This document shows, piece by piece, positions 33,359-45,111 of a stretch of DNA of 64,000 nucleotides. The stretch spans positions 4,297,638 through 4,361,637 of the forward strand of contig JAJEKV010000023.1 of the NCBI GenBank assembly GCA_021234155.1, given 5' to 3'. The notes beneath the pieces were generated by a model. The model was not told the DNA's origin. It saw nothing but the letters and a program-made list of their open reading frames with translations, and did not search any database. Origin of the DNA: Isoetes taiwanensis. Its lineage: Eukaryota > Streptophyta > Lycopodiopsida > Isoetales > Isoetaceae. Position 1 is the first letter of the stretch. Each line of letters opens with the position of its first letter. The translations under genes and the position numbers were made by a program.

Positions 33359-33426
33359 GGATCACACCATGCGAATTTAGTATATTCCAACCTTTTAACT
33401 TATATAAAATTCGCTTGGTGTGATCT
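33359..33426. ncRNA. Hairpin unit 2 of the 68-nt array
   Basis: Arms GGATCACACCATGCGAA and TTCGCTTGGTGTGATCT pair with one or two mismatches; total length is exactly 68 nt. Confidence 0.5.
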
Positions 33427-33685
33427 TTTTGGAAAAAGATGACTTCCTATAGTAAAATTACTTTGATTATCTTTTCTATTCTATTCTATTCTTTAATAAA
33501 AGAAATATATATGTGTCTTATTTGAAGTTAAGTGTGGATATGTGACGTGCTCATTTATTGATAAAGTGTTTGCTTTTTGGAAAGGGCTAATAACTTTATG
33601 TACTACTAGAGTTGGTAAAGTATTTTAGATGCAAATAGGAAGGGGTACTTGTGTTTAAGTTTAATTTGACAACAAGCAAGAAAGC

Positions 33686-33753
33686 GTATCACACCATGCG
33701 AAATGATTGTGTTCTATTTTTTTTTGCATTGTATTATTCGCTTGATGTGATCC
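33686..33753. ncRNA. Hairpin unit 3 of the 68-nt array
   Basis: Arms GTATCACACCATGCGAA and TTCGCTTGATGTGATCC, 68 nt in total. Confidence 0.5.
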
Positions 33754-33873
33754 TTCTTAAAAAAAGATATGCTCTTTGAAAATGACTAATAACTTTATGC
33801 ACTTGGGGTGGTAAACCATTAAATGAGAAGGAGTACTTGTGTTTAATTTTAATTTGATAACAAATAAGAAAGT

Positions 33874-33941
33874 GGATCACACGATGCGAATTTAGTGTGT
33901 TCCATTTTTGTTGCATATGTACTATTCGCTTGGTGTGATCC
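33874..33941. ncRNA. Hairpin unit 4 of the 68-nt array
   Basis: Arms GGATCACACGATGCGAA and TTCGCTTGGTGTGATCC. Pairing extends inward (GCGAAT..AGT with ACTATTCGC), giving a stem of roughly 25-30 bp with a small terminal loop; 68 nt between the arm ends. Best preserved unit together with unit 5. Confidence 0.55.
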
Positions 33942-34069
33942 TTCTTGAAAAAGAATATGCTCTTTGAAAAGGGATAATGACTTATGTACTTAAGAGTGGT
34001 AAAGCATTTTAGATACAAATAGGAATGAGTACTTGTGTTTAATTTTAATTTGACAACAAATAAGAAAGT

Positions 34070-34137
34070 GGATCACACCATGCAAATTTAGTGTGTCCCT
34101 TTTTTTTTGCATATGTATTATTCGCTTGGTGTGATCC
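34070..34137. ncRNA. Hairpin unit 5 of the 68-nt array
   Basis: Arms GGATCACACCATGCAAA and TTCGCTTGGTGTGATCC; 68 nt in total; flanks (AATAAGAAAGTG before, ATCTTGAAAA after) are shared with unit 4. Confidence 0.55.
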
Positions 34138-34296
34138 ATCTTGAAAAAAAATAGCTTTCAAGTAAAAGGAAAGAAAGAAATATCTTATTTAAAGTGTAAA
34201 GTGTTAGTATGTAAAGTGTTGGTTTATTAAAATACTATTTGTTTACGCTAAGTTGTAAGTTCAATATTTGTGTTTCTATTTACTTTTTTACGCAAA

Positions 34297-34364
34297 GGAT
34301 CACACCGGTGTAATTTCTTATATGCAATTATCACAAGCATGAAGATTTCGTGATCATATGATCC
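34297..34364. ncRNA. Hairpin unit 6, decayed
   Basis: It starts GGATCACACC and ends TATGATCC exactly 68 nt later, but the inner arm pairing is largely lost. The constant length is the reason to include it. Confidence 0.35.
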
Positions 34365-34369
34365 TCTTT

Positions 34370-36360
34370 AAACAAGGATGGCTTTGACCTTCAATGTTCA
34401 TAAATTTTATGAATGTTTGCATATAAGAATGTCACATATCATATTTTCTTAAAAAATGATAACTAGTCGAAGAGTTCTTCTACTACTTAAAGAGTTTCAA
34501 GACTCATTTTTGCTATAATTTAAATAGCAATAGATTTTTAAAGGAATCTATTGTGAAAAGTAGTCAAAGACTTCTTATATTAGAGGTATCTAAACACAAA
34601 CACCATAACCTTTGTATTTCAAGAATGTATAAACCCTTCGCATTGCAAAGTATAATGTCATTTATTAGCATCTTCATGGACATTTTCCTTCCTTATCGGA
34701 ATTTTAATTTCATTTCAAGTAATCGTGGATTCACCATTCAAATGCCTTCATCCTCTCAATCTCTCACAATATCCGGGAGGCTAGAGTTACCGTCACCACA
34801 AAATCGGACTAAACTTGAAACGCCCGAAATGACGGTTTCTTGCCACTCAACGGATCCAATGGATATAAACCGCCATCCGCCCGGATGTTGGTTTTTGAGC
34901 CCGCAAGTTAAAACACGCCGAGGTCTAAGTTCTTATTTTTTACCTGTTTTTGCGATTGAAGACTGGAGCATATTCGTGAGTCGGGCTAGATCCTTATCCA
35001 CACATCATTTGAGCTTCCATATTTGCGTGGATCATATGATCCTTTAAAATGAAGGTGTACAATTTGTATGCCCCAAAGACAATTCGCCGTGTGAGCCTAA
35101 CGTGTCATTAACCTCATTTTTGAAATTTGCAACGTGCATATGGAAATCGAAAAGTCCATTCTCCTACAATCCATGCTTTTTATACATAAAGCAAATTCAA
35201 ATTTCGAATTGTAGGGGCGGAAGCCCTGTATTGGGATGAAGTAAAGATCTCGGTTAAGGGTGCTTTCCCATGAAAAACACTGAAAAAGCCATACTAAGGT
35301 CAAAACCCGAGGCTCAAATTGTGTGGAGAATACTTTCATTGGGTCCTAAACCTGAATCAAGCAAGTAAAGGCTCATGGGAACATCCTGAGCCTTCTACCG
35401 ACTTCAAGAAAATCTCCGGTTTTAGTCCCATGGGAAAGCACCCTTCTTGTTTCATCCGGATCCAATGGAAATGAAAGTCCATACAAAGCTTCAACCTACA
35501 CATCGCAAATACCGAAATGAAAGTTCGATACAAAGCTTCAACCTACACATTCAAATTTTGAAATGTAAAAGTCGGGGAAGCTTGTATGGCCATGGCCTCT
35601 AAATGAAAATAGCGCAAGACAAGAATAGTGACGCCACGACGCATGGTATCACGACAAACCAGGAGACACCGTCATGAGTTGCCGGTATCTTTATAATGCA
35701 AGTGGCTTTTAGAAGTCCATTCTCCTGCAATCCATCACCGTGTCGACAACCAATTCAAAATTAATATGTAGCAAAAAATGGGAGGGGGTTCTAGGGGATT
35801 TGATATAGATATAATTCTTAAAATCATAGACCATATCCCTAAAACAATTCAATGGGTTATTATAAAAAACATAGATTTAAGATAAAAATAGTCACATGAG
35901 CTCACCGGGTTAGATTGGTTAAAGTAGTCTTATTAGGACATTGAGTTATTTTGGTAGAGGTTTTAATCCCATGGAAATTTCATATCTAAAAGCTTAAGCT
36001 TAAAACGAAAGTGAGATACAAGGCTCGATATACCATCAAAACCTTAGGGAAGCTTGTATGGCCATATCTTAAAATCATAAAATAGCCCCAATCATAATTG
36101 AGCATAATCAAACGAGAGGTGTCCAGAGGCTCCAACCGGGACCGGGCCATGAGTTGGACGTGATCCTATAACCAAGTGGTAGTCCTTTGGTGCACCTCGT
36201 TTAGAATATGTAGCAAAATACATAAATACATATGGCGCCATGAATGCGCGATCCCCCTTATTCCGGGAGAATATTCCAAGTAAATCTGTAATTATGAGAT
36301 TTTGGTATCCTAGGTGGCATGGGAAAAAAGGAGCGGAAATATGACGTGGAATGGCTGATA
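34370..36360. other. Right part of element C, no gene recognised
   Basis: A 164-codon frame (34553-35047) has no motif I know. Local repeats: a 47-bp-period direct repeat with ACAAAGCTTCAACCTACACA at 35,468-35,552; GAAGTCCATTCTCCTGCAATCCA near 35,713 with a diverged copy near 35,150; inverted GGGTGCTTTCCCATG near 35,257 and 35,430. Confidence 0.45.
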
Positions 36361-36393
36361 GGAGGCCATTTTGAGACCCCAAATCCGCCCTAA

Positions 36394-37365
36394 TGGTGGA
36401 TTTTTGATACAGCCTCCAGTGCAAGACGAGCGGCAAGAACTTATTTCAAACTTAACATTCACTATTTGTCAGACACTGAGTTTAGTGCTGGATGCAAGCG
36501 TGCTTGGTCCGTTAGATTTTGTTATCTCTGAGGTATGCTGGTGTCGTTGTTGCTTTGGCAGTCGTTAAATCCTTTGCTAAGCAGTGGGAACAAAGGAAGG
36601 CTCAAGAAAATAAAGGCGAGTCGAATGTGTCGTTCACAAGCCCCTTCACCAGGTCTTCGATAGAAAGAGATATTGGCAAAAATAAGACATATACAGTCTA
36701 TGCACACAACTCAGGCTTGCATTAAGGCTGGCTTGGGTTGGTTCAAATTGGAGGATATGTGCTCTTACTTCTTCTTTAGGGCTACCAAAAGAAGATGTGT
36801 GTCGAGCTCTATTTCTTATATGTTGTTACCTGATGGCTTAGAAATATCCGAGACTACATAGTTAAAGCAAATTATTTTTTATCATTTCTCTTCCTTTTTT
36901 GCTAAGTGCCCTCTACCCTTCCAAGAGGACATGCAGGAGGCAGTTTTGTCTAAGATCCATCCTATTATCTCCTCACAACAACGCGCTCTATTAGAATTCA
37001 ACATTATTGTAGATGATTTGCACTCTGACATGGATTCCTTAAAAAAATGTAAGTGCCCAGGCTTGGATGATTTTCCTTCAGAGGTTTTTCAAGTATATTG
37101 GAGTTGGCTAGGTAATGACATCTTCAATGCTTTCTCTGAGTTTCATCAGTGCAGGAGCTTGGATAAGATCCTCAACACTGGTTGCATTGCTCTTATCTCT
37201 AAATGTAAAGAGCCTAAAACTATTTCTGATTGGCGCCCCATAACTTTGCTTTACGGTATATAAGATCTTCGCTAAGGTCGTGGCAGAGAAAGTGGGAGAT
37301 ATTTTGGCAGAATCTATCTCCTCCACACAGTTAGGTTTTTTGCCTAAGCATGGCTGCAGCTAAGC
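36394..37365 (+). mobile_element. LINE reverse-transcriptase region, right half of the split LINE
   Basis: Plus-strand frames read RTYFKLNIHYLSDTEF, then FFFRATKRRCVSS, and in 36931-37263 KCKCPGLDDFPSEVFQVYW, ALISKCKEPKTISDWRPIT and LLYGI, followed out of frame by YKIFAKVVAEKVG and TQLGFLPKHG. This is the canonical start of a LINE RT (PG.DG.P.EF; LI.K...P..I.DWRPI.L; K...K..A.R). There are several frame changes. The catalytic YADD part is missing; the LINE breaks off at about 37,365. Confidence 0.8.
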
Positions 37366-39920
37366 ATGATGAGATCTAAAAGAAACAAAATGGAGCCATA
37401 AGGGATAAATGGTGAATAGAATCCACCAAACTGATGAGGCAAAGGAATAATAGGGACCAGCAAGACACAAGAACCGAGTGGTGTGCCAGGAACTAAACAG
37501 TAGCATTGAAAATGATCCTAAGAAAGTAAAGTGATGAAAATAGACTCTAATGAATCGGGCAATCTGAATAAAGATAACTATAAGGATAAGAAAGCATGAA
37601 CATCTGACTCGCAAGGCTAATAGAACAAGTAAAACCGAGGGTCAAGAAGATTAGCAATGAAACTATGAACAAGGGAAAATAAAACAACAAAGCCAAATAA
37701 GAATAATGAGACTAAAAGAACAAATTCAAAACAAATGAACCCAATCAACCAGTCATGGAGTAGCCATTGAGCAAGCGAAGCAAGATGACATAAATATGAT
37801 TAAAGGCGATAGAAACCGGCCGCTAGACATGTGGAAATACTTGACTGAAATTTAATCTACCTTGATTGCTGTCAAGAAAGGCACAGAGCAGAACTCAAAT
37901 GCAACCAGCGACGGAACTGCAATACTACATGACATGGAGCCCACTGAGAAAGAAAAAATCCGTGAGAATATGCACAAATCCATGGAAACTTTCTCACCTT
38001 TCTCCAGTCTTGGAGTAATCAGAACTTTAAGTCTTGCAGGATTATGGATCAAATAGGTCGAAGCTACTTAGATGAGATGGGAGCTTCAACTGCAGAAATC
38101 GGAAGCAACGGGAAGAAACCCCTTTTTCTTTATTTCGTTTATGCGGCCCCTGCCCTTGACAATTGGAATAAACGTCAACTGAAAGACTCTAATAGAAAAC
38201 ACTCCAAGAAGGAAAGTGGCAGATGGTCAACCTTGGAGGAATAAGGGGGAAGTGAGTAAGAAAAAACGTAACATGAACTATGGAAGCAAATAGGGTACAA
38301 GCAGGAGTGCAGGAATCCATAAGAACAATCAGGACCATCGAAATAAGAACGAATATCAGGCAGACACTAAAGAGGCTCGCGGAACTGTACAAGGTTAATG
38401 ACACAATCTAAGACAACTAGAACTAAAGGAAGTGAAAAAAATAGAAAAATGAGTAAGGGCAATTGAACCTTGAGATCGAATAAATGAATTGGCACATTGA
38501 TGATAAGGACCTGAAGCAATGACTCTTTAAAAAACAAGATAGAAAGCGTCCATGGAACTAAAGAGACCACCAATCATGGAACTAAGAAATCACCAACCAT
38601 GGAACAGGCGGAGTAAAAAGAGCAAATAAAAAAAAGGCAATAGAAATTTTACCATAAATAGAAGGGCGAGAGGAACAAATTTGACAATTGAAACATATGA
38701 ACAAATACAAGGATTCCATGAAGAAATAGGACATAAGGCCAACTTAGGTGAATAAAATTGGCGAAAACAAGAACTATCGAAGTAAATGGAGCACAAGTAG
38801 GACTACAAGAACCATAGGAGAAAACAGGACAAATGGAACAAGTACGACACTAGGGCAAACACTAAAAAGATGCACAAACTATGAGACAATGGAGCAATAA
38901 AGGATGACCAGAACTAAAGAACGTGACGGGTGACCTAGAGAGAAGACAATGACTGAGGTAGTGGAATAATTAATGAGATACAAAATTGATGGAAAAAGAT
39001 ACAAACTGACAAAGCACTCCAACCTTAGGGATCAACCCAGCCCAGTGTCTAAGTAGGATGAAGGGGATCAGAGATAACATGGTAAATGAGACTAGGGATG
39101 GAGCAAAGAGATAGCGATGAAAGGGTAACACGAACCGCAGGGCCCAAACAGCATGAAAGCAAGATTAACAATGACTAATAGAACAGGCTAAAAAAAAAAA
39201 AGCCAGAAGAGACCATGAATAAGGACAAAATGAAACAATAAAGTCGAACACGAGCTAACAAGACTAAAAGAACAAAACCATAACAAATGGGCAAGAAGAA
39301 CAGACTATCAAACTAACAGAAAGGAGATGTGAAGAAGGTAGAAGGTAGAAGATAGCCATAAGGATTTTAAAAAATTTTCAAAAGCAAGATGGAACATGCC
39401 CAAAGAACGAAAGAGACTAACCAACTATGGAACAAGAGGAGCAACATGCGACAAATCAGAGTAGAGGCAATAGAAAAGGGATACCACGAAGATAAGGGAC
39501 AAAAGGTTTAACTAGGTGAACGCTTAAAGGTGGCATATGCAAGGACTACAGAAGCGGGTGGAGCACAAGTAAGACTGCAAGGATCCATAAGAAGAAACAT
39601 GATAATTAGAACTAGTACTACGACAACAGAGCAACCACTCCACTAAAGAGACTCACAGTATAAGGGACAAATGGAGCAATAATAGACAACTAAAACTAAA
39701 GCACATAATGGGTGATATGGAGAGAAGAAAACGAATAAGGCAGTGGAAATAAACGAGATAAAAAAGGATTGAAGGCACATGGGTTTTAGGGTAGTTGTAA
39801 CACCGACAAGAACCAAAGAGACACATATAAACCGTATAACTAGGAAAAACGATTCCAATATCATCACTAATAAGCATATGGAAAAAGGTTAGATCAAGAA
39901 ATGAGCACTCTAGAGGAAAA
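37366..39920. repeat. Degenerate repeat region, about 770-bp period
   Basis: Purine-rich sequence in which related segments recur: a block with GGAGCACAAGTA...AAGGATCCATAAGA near 38,283, 38,786 and 39,558; one with ACTAAAGAGAC.ACCAA.CATGGAAC near 38,551 and 39,400; and one with GACTAAAAGAACAAA near 37,710 and 39,260. Spacing suggests a unit of roughly 770 bp with deletions. All long minus-strand hydrophobic frames here follow from the purine-rich plus strand and are not genes. Confidence 0.45.
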
Positions 39921-41160
39921 ACAGAACTAATCGGCGCAAATAATCTTCATGCAAGAGATCATGGCTAATGCCAATAACTTGGATATGTGCAATTCAGAAA
40001 AAACAAACGATGACGGGGCACATAATGGTGAAGTGGTGTTCCATTGAGCTGAATGAATGAGTATATGATACATAGGGGTAAATGATGAGTCCCAAAAAGA
40101 GTAAGAAACAATAGCATCCCCGATTGTCTAAAGAAATCCGAGAGTAACACAAAAATCCTTCATAGTGATGCTAGGCCCAGTAGAATGTCAAGACAGAAGA
40201 AAGCCAGAAGATTGCCATCGCACTGCCCAAACCGCAACTTCAAAAAATACTGCCACTCGTCGAAGCTGCACCCCAACAAGTCTTACTAAGATCTCCACCA
40301 CAATATTACACGCGCCCACCTTGGCAACCATCCAAGATGCAACTCAAAACATGTCTCACTAAGGTTGCCACACCAACTCTGTGTGTCGACCCTTGGCCGC
40401 TCATCTGAAAAAGCAACTTCACCCCCGCTAGTGAGATCAGAGCTAAAAAATGGTCAACTCGGCAAGACAAGTGACTCCAAGAGCATTAGTGAGGCCAGAG
40501 CTCCAAAACTGCAAAAGCATGCCAATAGTCAAACATGCAAGGGTTAGGAGCCACCCACGGCCAGTGTCAGGAGACTATAAAACTGGGCCAACAATACAAG
40601 AATTACAGTATCAAAAAAGAGAAATGATCCATGAGAATCCCCAGAACCCTCGGGGCTACATCGGGATTGGGAATACAAGAATCACAACATCAATATGGGG
40701 AAACAACCCACGAGGATGCTCAGAAGTCATGAAGCTATGCCAAGATCGAGAATTCCAATATCTATATACAGGCCCGACCGCGTGGGGCTTTCCCTTGGTG
40801 CCCTCCAGAAGCGACAAGTGCTACGCTGGAAAAAAAATATAGGGGCCCATTGGCCAACTGATCAAATAGTTAATAGCTAACATAAGCGACCAAGCACGAT
40901 AGCACAATATATAAAAAAAAAAAAATTGAAAAGACGATTCAGAAAAACCAATAAAGCATTTTCAAGCAAATAATGTTACATGAGACATGGGTAGGCCCAT
41001 TATACTAGGGCTTGAAATATCTCTCTCTTAAACACAATTGAGCACAAATTGGTGAGTGTGATGAAGAAGGGTGGATAACAGAAATGTAAAATTGGGCAGA
41101 TAGAATGGGAATCAATAATGAAAAGGAATTGGATAGTAGAACGCTACAAATTAACAGAAT
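39921..41160. other. Unassigned stretch
   Basis: A moderately GC-rich part at about 40,160-40,850 contains recurring words (AAGTCTTACTAAGATC / ATGTCTCACTAAGGTT; two related CC.GGGGCTAC / CCCACGAGG segments), suggesting old repeat DNA. No gene is supported. Confidence 0.35.
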
Positions 41161-41164
41161 GAAA

Positions 41165-41405
41165 TCAAGGTAAGGATGAAAAGGACATGGGCAGAGAGAC
41201 AACTGGATGTGAAATTAGGGCTAAACCTGGCAAATATGACAACATGACTAGAATCATCTTGTGCATATTGAAGACTAGAAACCACAAGCTATGGATAGCA
41301 AAAGGGAGATGGCAAAGACAGGTATTTGAGAGAAGCAATAGGTTGTGCCAACTATGCGACATGCATGAAGTAAAGGATGAACCACGCCGTGTGGTACGGT
41401 AGACC
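41165..41405 (+). mobile_element. LINE C-terminal zinc-cluster remnant
   Basis: The plus-strand frame reads RNHKLWIAKGRWQRQVFERS then NRLCQLCDMHEVKDEPRRV. The order of a basic LRIE.GRW-like segment, CxxC and E.EDE.H matches the C-terminal cluster of the other LINEs (14,230-14,320 and 60,780-60,860). The final His is lost here (DEPRR). Confidence 0.55.
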
Positions 41406-44300
41406 ATACATATCTAACATACTAATACGGGTTTAGTACATCCCAATTAAAAAATACTTTAAATACATTTTTCTTATATGTTAAATACTTATAAATATGT
41501 AATATACGTACTTTATATAGAGTATGTTAAATATTTTAATTCATTTTCTGAAACAGTTAAAGTCTAAAATAGTTGCAATGTCAATGAATTTACAGTTTTA
41601 AACAATAGATCAGATTATACTACTCTATAAATAAGTATTTCCCAAAATTTCTAATCAGAATACCTGCGACAGTTCAAGCTTGAACTCTTCATATTCCAAC
41701 TTAAGTTTGAACTCTTGAACAAAGATGCTTAAAAAGAAAGAAAGAAGGAGAATCATTGTCCACTCCTTCCTCTTTGTCATCTTCATCATCAAACATAGTT
41801 TCAGTAGATGACTACCACACAAGCTCCCCATCTATAAGTTCATCATCAGTGCCAACTTCTTCTTCAATCACATCAAGATTATCTTCATTTGATAAACCAG
41901 CATATATAACCGATCGTGTTACTAGTGTAGTACTTCACTTCAAATTCAGCTAAAAAGGACAAAAATGCAACTAAATCTTCAGCTTCTACTTACTAAAATG
42001 CAACGCAGTCTTCACTGTCTAGCTTCATCTTCAGTCTTCAACTCCAATTTCTCAGAGCCTATAACTAAACCAGTTGCTTGTAACCTGTAATGACATTGTG
42101 AAAATCGTGTATGGCTGGCATTGCTTAGGTCAGATAGAAGAAGGAAAAGAAGAAGGGGGGGAATTATTTGCGTACAAGGAATCTTATTACAATTTTGAAT
42201 TTAGGTGTACATTTGAGCCCTTTTTTAATATTTGTTACATTTGGAGTTTTTTTCTGATAATATGTACTATACATATTTTTTGCACCAGTATGTTAAGTAC
42301 GGTATTAAACAAAGAAGTGAGCAATTTGGTAGAGTAACTTTAAGGTATAGTACATATCTTATTCATGAGATATTATGCATACATAGACATTAAATACGCG
42401 TATGTAAACAACATTGACCACACGCATAGAATGTATGCCCAACACTTGAACAACTAGAAAGAAGGATGAAGAAGTCGACTAAACATTAGAGGTGCACAAG
42501 GCAATGAGTATCACAAGAATAGCAGGAAAAACAACAAATGCCATCAAGGAATTATGTAAGAGTATGAAAAGAAGAAGAAGAAGAAGAAGAAGAAGAAGAA
42601 GAAGAAGAAGAAGAAGAGATTTTAACGTAAGGAAAAGGTAACACCAAACAAACCGATCGATGGTACAGGCTCAGAGCTAGTATCATGAGATCTTCAATGG
42701 GTATATATGTAAAATGAGTTATTCTTCTTGATATAATGGTTTTCTTCATCACAATTTCCACTATTTGTGACTGGCTGATGGAGTCGGCCACTTGTAAAAT
42801 AAGTCAACTTTTTATTGTCAATTTTAGTATTGAAGTTGTGGTTATATCACTAACCATTACTTGTCACATGCCCCATGAGTCAAGTGATAATAAAAATTTA
42901 CTTACTCAGTGTTCTACTCTATTGACATAATCATAATTTAACCTTGATTTCACAAATTAAAAATTGTTGGATTGTCCAAAGCATGTGGTTATAAAGCATA
43001 TCAAGTTTGATAGTATAGACACATGTAAAGAAACATTGATAGGACATTCAAATAGCACCTCAACGAACATTGAGTCAATCTAACCTTGAACCCAATGGTG
43101 CAGATGATTGCGAATACAGGAATAGCATTGAAATCTCTAATGGTGCCCTCTATAGAAAATTTTTGCTAATGACTTATTGACATTTAGATAGAGATTGCAA
43201 TGCAACCAAAAACCTTTGGCGCAACAAACCTTATATAGAGATTACTTCTGGCACTTCTGTGAGGGAAATTGGACCCCTTTGCTATATTGCATCCATGACA
43301 GTGCTTATCAAAATAATGCCAAAGCTTAAGAATTTATAGTTCATGGAGATTGAAATAAAGCAAGAAAATGCTATTATACAACCCTTAAACATATGCAAAT
43401 AAATGATTAATTACATGTAAAAGAACTGATGTCTATTTCCATCTGATGGTGGTACTTAAAACTTAGTGAACACTGGCAACTTAGTATTGTGTATTTCCAA
43501 AGATGAGGTATACAAATGCGTAGAATAATTTGAACCACTAGAACAACCCTTAATTTAGAGCGTCATCATACCACCAACATGCTTTTCATAAATGGCCTTT
43601 CAACTTCTCTTTAAGACAAATATATAAATGATCTTGAAACTGCCAAAAACTTTTCAATTTTTGGATGGAGGTTTTGGATTCAGTATATGCTACAGAATAT
43701 GCAATTGGACCATGCATATGTGGCTTCTCTCAATTTGGATGGTGGAGATATGGCCTAGAGCTGACGCATTTGTGAGAGTGAGGATTTCTTATTTTCCAGG
43801 TCCTTTTTTTGTTATTATGGGCTTGAAGCGAAGTGATGCTTAACTGGAGTGTTGACAAGCTAGTATGCTTTCTATTTGGTTAATGTTAGCAATACTTCTT
43901 GAACCCTTCTGATGGCAACCCATCGTGCAACAACACCTTGTTTATAGCTGAGGAACATCGTAGCATTTTGCAGGATACCTTTTGCCTGGAAGTGAGGTTC
44001 CAAAATGTACATGATACCGCTTTTATTTTATCAGAAAGATGATTATTAATATTCATTTCTTGATCTGCAACAAAAGGCCTTTTTTATTAAAAGAATTCTA
44101 TAGAATTGTGTCCATTTTGATAATATCCTGACAAGAAATTCCAAGCACCATAGCTTCTAGAAGCTGCTCTTGTGTAGATCACATCTCACAAACTATACTT
44201 TGAATTGGATCATTCAATTTCTTATCATAGAAGAAGCATGCTTCAAGCAACGCATGAAGGAGGACATCATTTGATTACAGCGAGGGTTATGGGAAAAACT
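41406..44300. other. AT-rich intergenic stretch
   Basis: No supported gene. It contains an ACT/TCATC-rich segment at about 41,750-41,900 and a (GAA)n microsatellite at 42,571. Confidence 0.4.
42571..42616 (+). repeat. (GAA)n microsatellite
   Basis: Fifteen uninterrupted GAA triplets. Confidence 0.95.
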
Positions 44301-44306
44301 CTGAAA

Positions 44307-44830
44307 TACCCTTATGTTTTGCTAAAATTAACAAAACGCCCCTAGTTTTGGGGGTATTTTTATGGAAATGATCATAACTTTTTTGTGATGATCCAAATGA
44401 GAATGAGTCTTTCAGATATATTGTAGAATGAGTCTTTCAGATATATTGTAGAAGAGGTTGAGATCTTTTCATGAAAGTTAACATCTCCTAGATATATTGT
44501 AGAATGAGTCTTTCAGATATATTGTAGAAGAGGTTGAGATCTTTTCATGAAAGTTAACATCTCCTGAATCGGATTCCGAAATATCAAGTTATGGTCTCGT
44601 AAATCCCTCTGAAATTTCTACAATTTTCTTGTGTATTAAAAATAGCATAACTTGTGATTTAAGACTCCGATTTATATGATCTTACCTTTGATGGAAAGAT
44701 CTCATCCTCCTTTACAATAGTTCTGAAAGGCTCATTCTCATTTGGATCATCACAAAAAAGTTATGATCATTTCCATTAAAATACCCCAAAACTAGGGGCG
44801 TTTTGTTAATTTTAGCAAAACATAAAGGTA
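44307..44830. mobile_element. Foldback MITE with about 110-bp TIRs
   Basis: The left arm starts TACCCTTATGTTTTGCTAAA and the right arm (44718-44830) is its inverted copy with about 95 percent identity over roughly 110 bp, including CAAAACGCCCCTAGTTTTGG. The centre has no coding capacity. No clear target duplication could be read. A 76-bp tandem duplication lies inside. Confidence 0.8.
44414..44565. repeat. Perfect 76-bp tandem duplication inside the MITE
   Basis: AGATATATTGTAGAATGAG...AACATCTCCT occurs twice without change (44414-44489, 44490-44565), hence recent. Confidence 0.95.
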
Positions 44831-44887
44831 GCCAGACGTAATCAAGAATGCGCCCTAACATCTTGGCATCTGTCATGTAGCTTGTCC

Positions 44888-44907
44888 CACACACACACAC
44901 ACACACA
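44888..44907. repeat. (CA)n microsatellite
   Basis: Ten CA dinucleotides, just right of the foldback MITE. Confidence 0.9.
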
Positions 44908-45111
44908 AAGGGAAAGCGGGCCATATGTGCCCTTTGTCAGAACATGGTGCACACATAGCACAATTTTCGATTCCAGGCACAACAAGTATTTCAATATGTA
45001 CATATTCTTAGTAAAACCATAAAATACATGTGTACAACTTGGGTAAACTTGGGTATGTACAAGGAGCTGAAAATTGACGTACATTCCCAATGATGATAAA
45101 TTGTCTAATCC

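Larger units (their letters stand above)
31951..36393. mobile_element. Element C: 4.4-kb TIR element carrying a hairpin array
   Basis: A perfect 30-bp inverted pair, beginning TTAGGGCGGATTTGGGG, lies at 31951-31980 and 36364-36393; weaker similarity continues inward (ATTCCACGTCAT). It separates the endonuclease and reverse-transcriptase parts of one LINE, so it inserted into that LINE. No convincing target duplication was found, and no transposase. The interior holds a tandem duplication (32113-32237), the hairpin array (32953-34364), a 164-codon frame without motifs (34553-35047) and short inverted and direct repeats near 35,150-35,550. An alternative is that the left 30 bp are LINE sequence copied to the right side in inverted form. 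Confidence 0.6.

Noticed and set aside
33359-34137. Similarity of the arm TTCGCTTGGTGTGATCC to plant miR168 (TCGCTTGGTG...)
   Set aside because: The match is only about ten bases and the rest differs, and the opposite arm does not resemble miR168*. Not enough to call homology.
37360-39877. Several hydrophobic minus-strand frames of 60-84 codons
   Set aside because: They reflect the purine-rich plus strand (complement TTT/CTT codons), have no homologous look, and follow the degenerate repeats.
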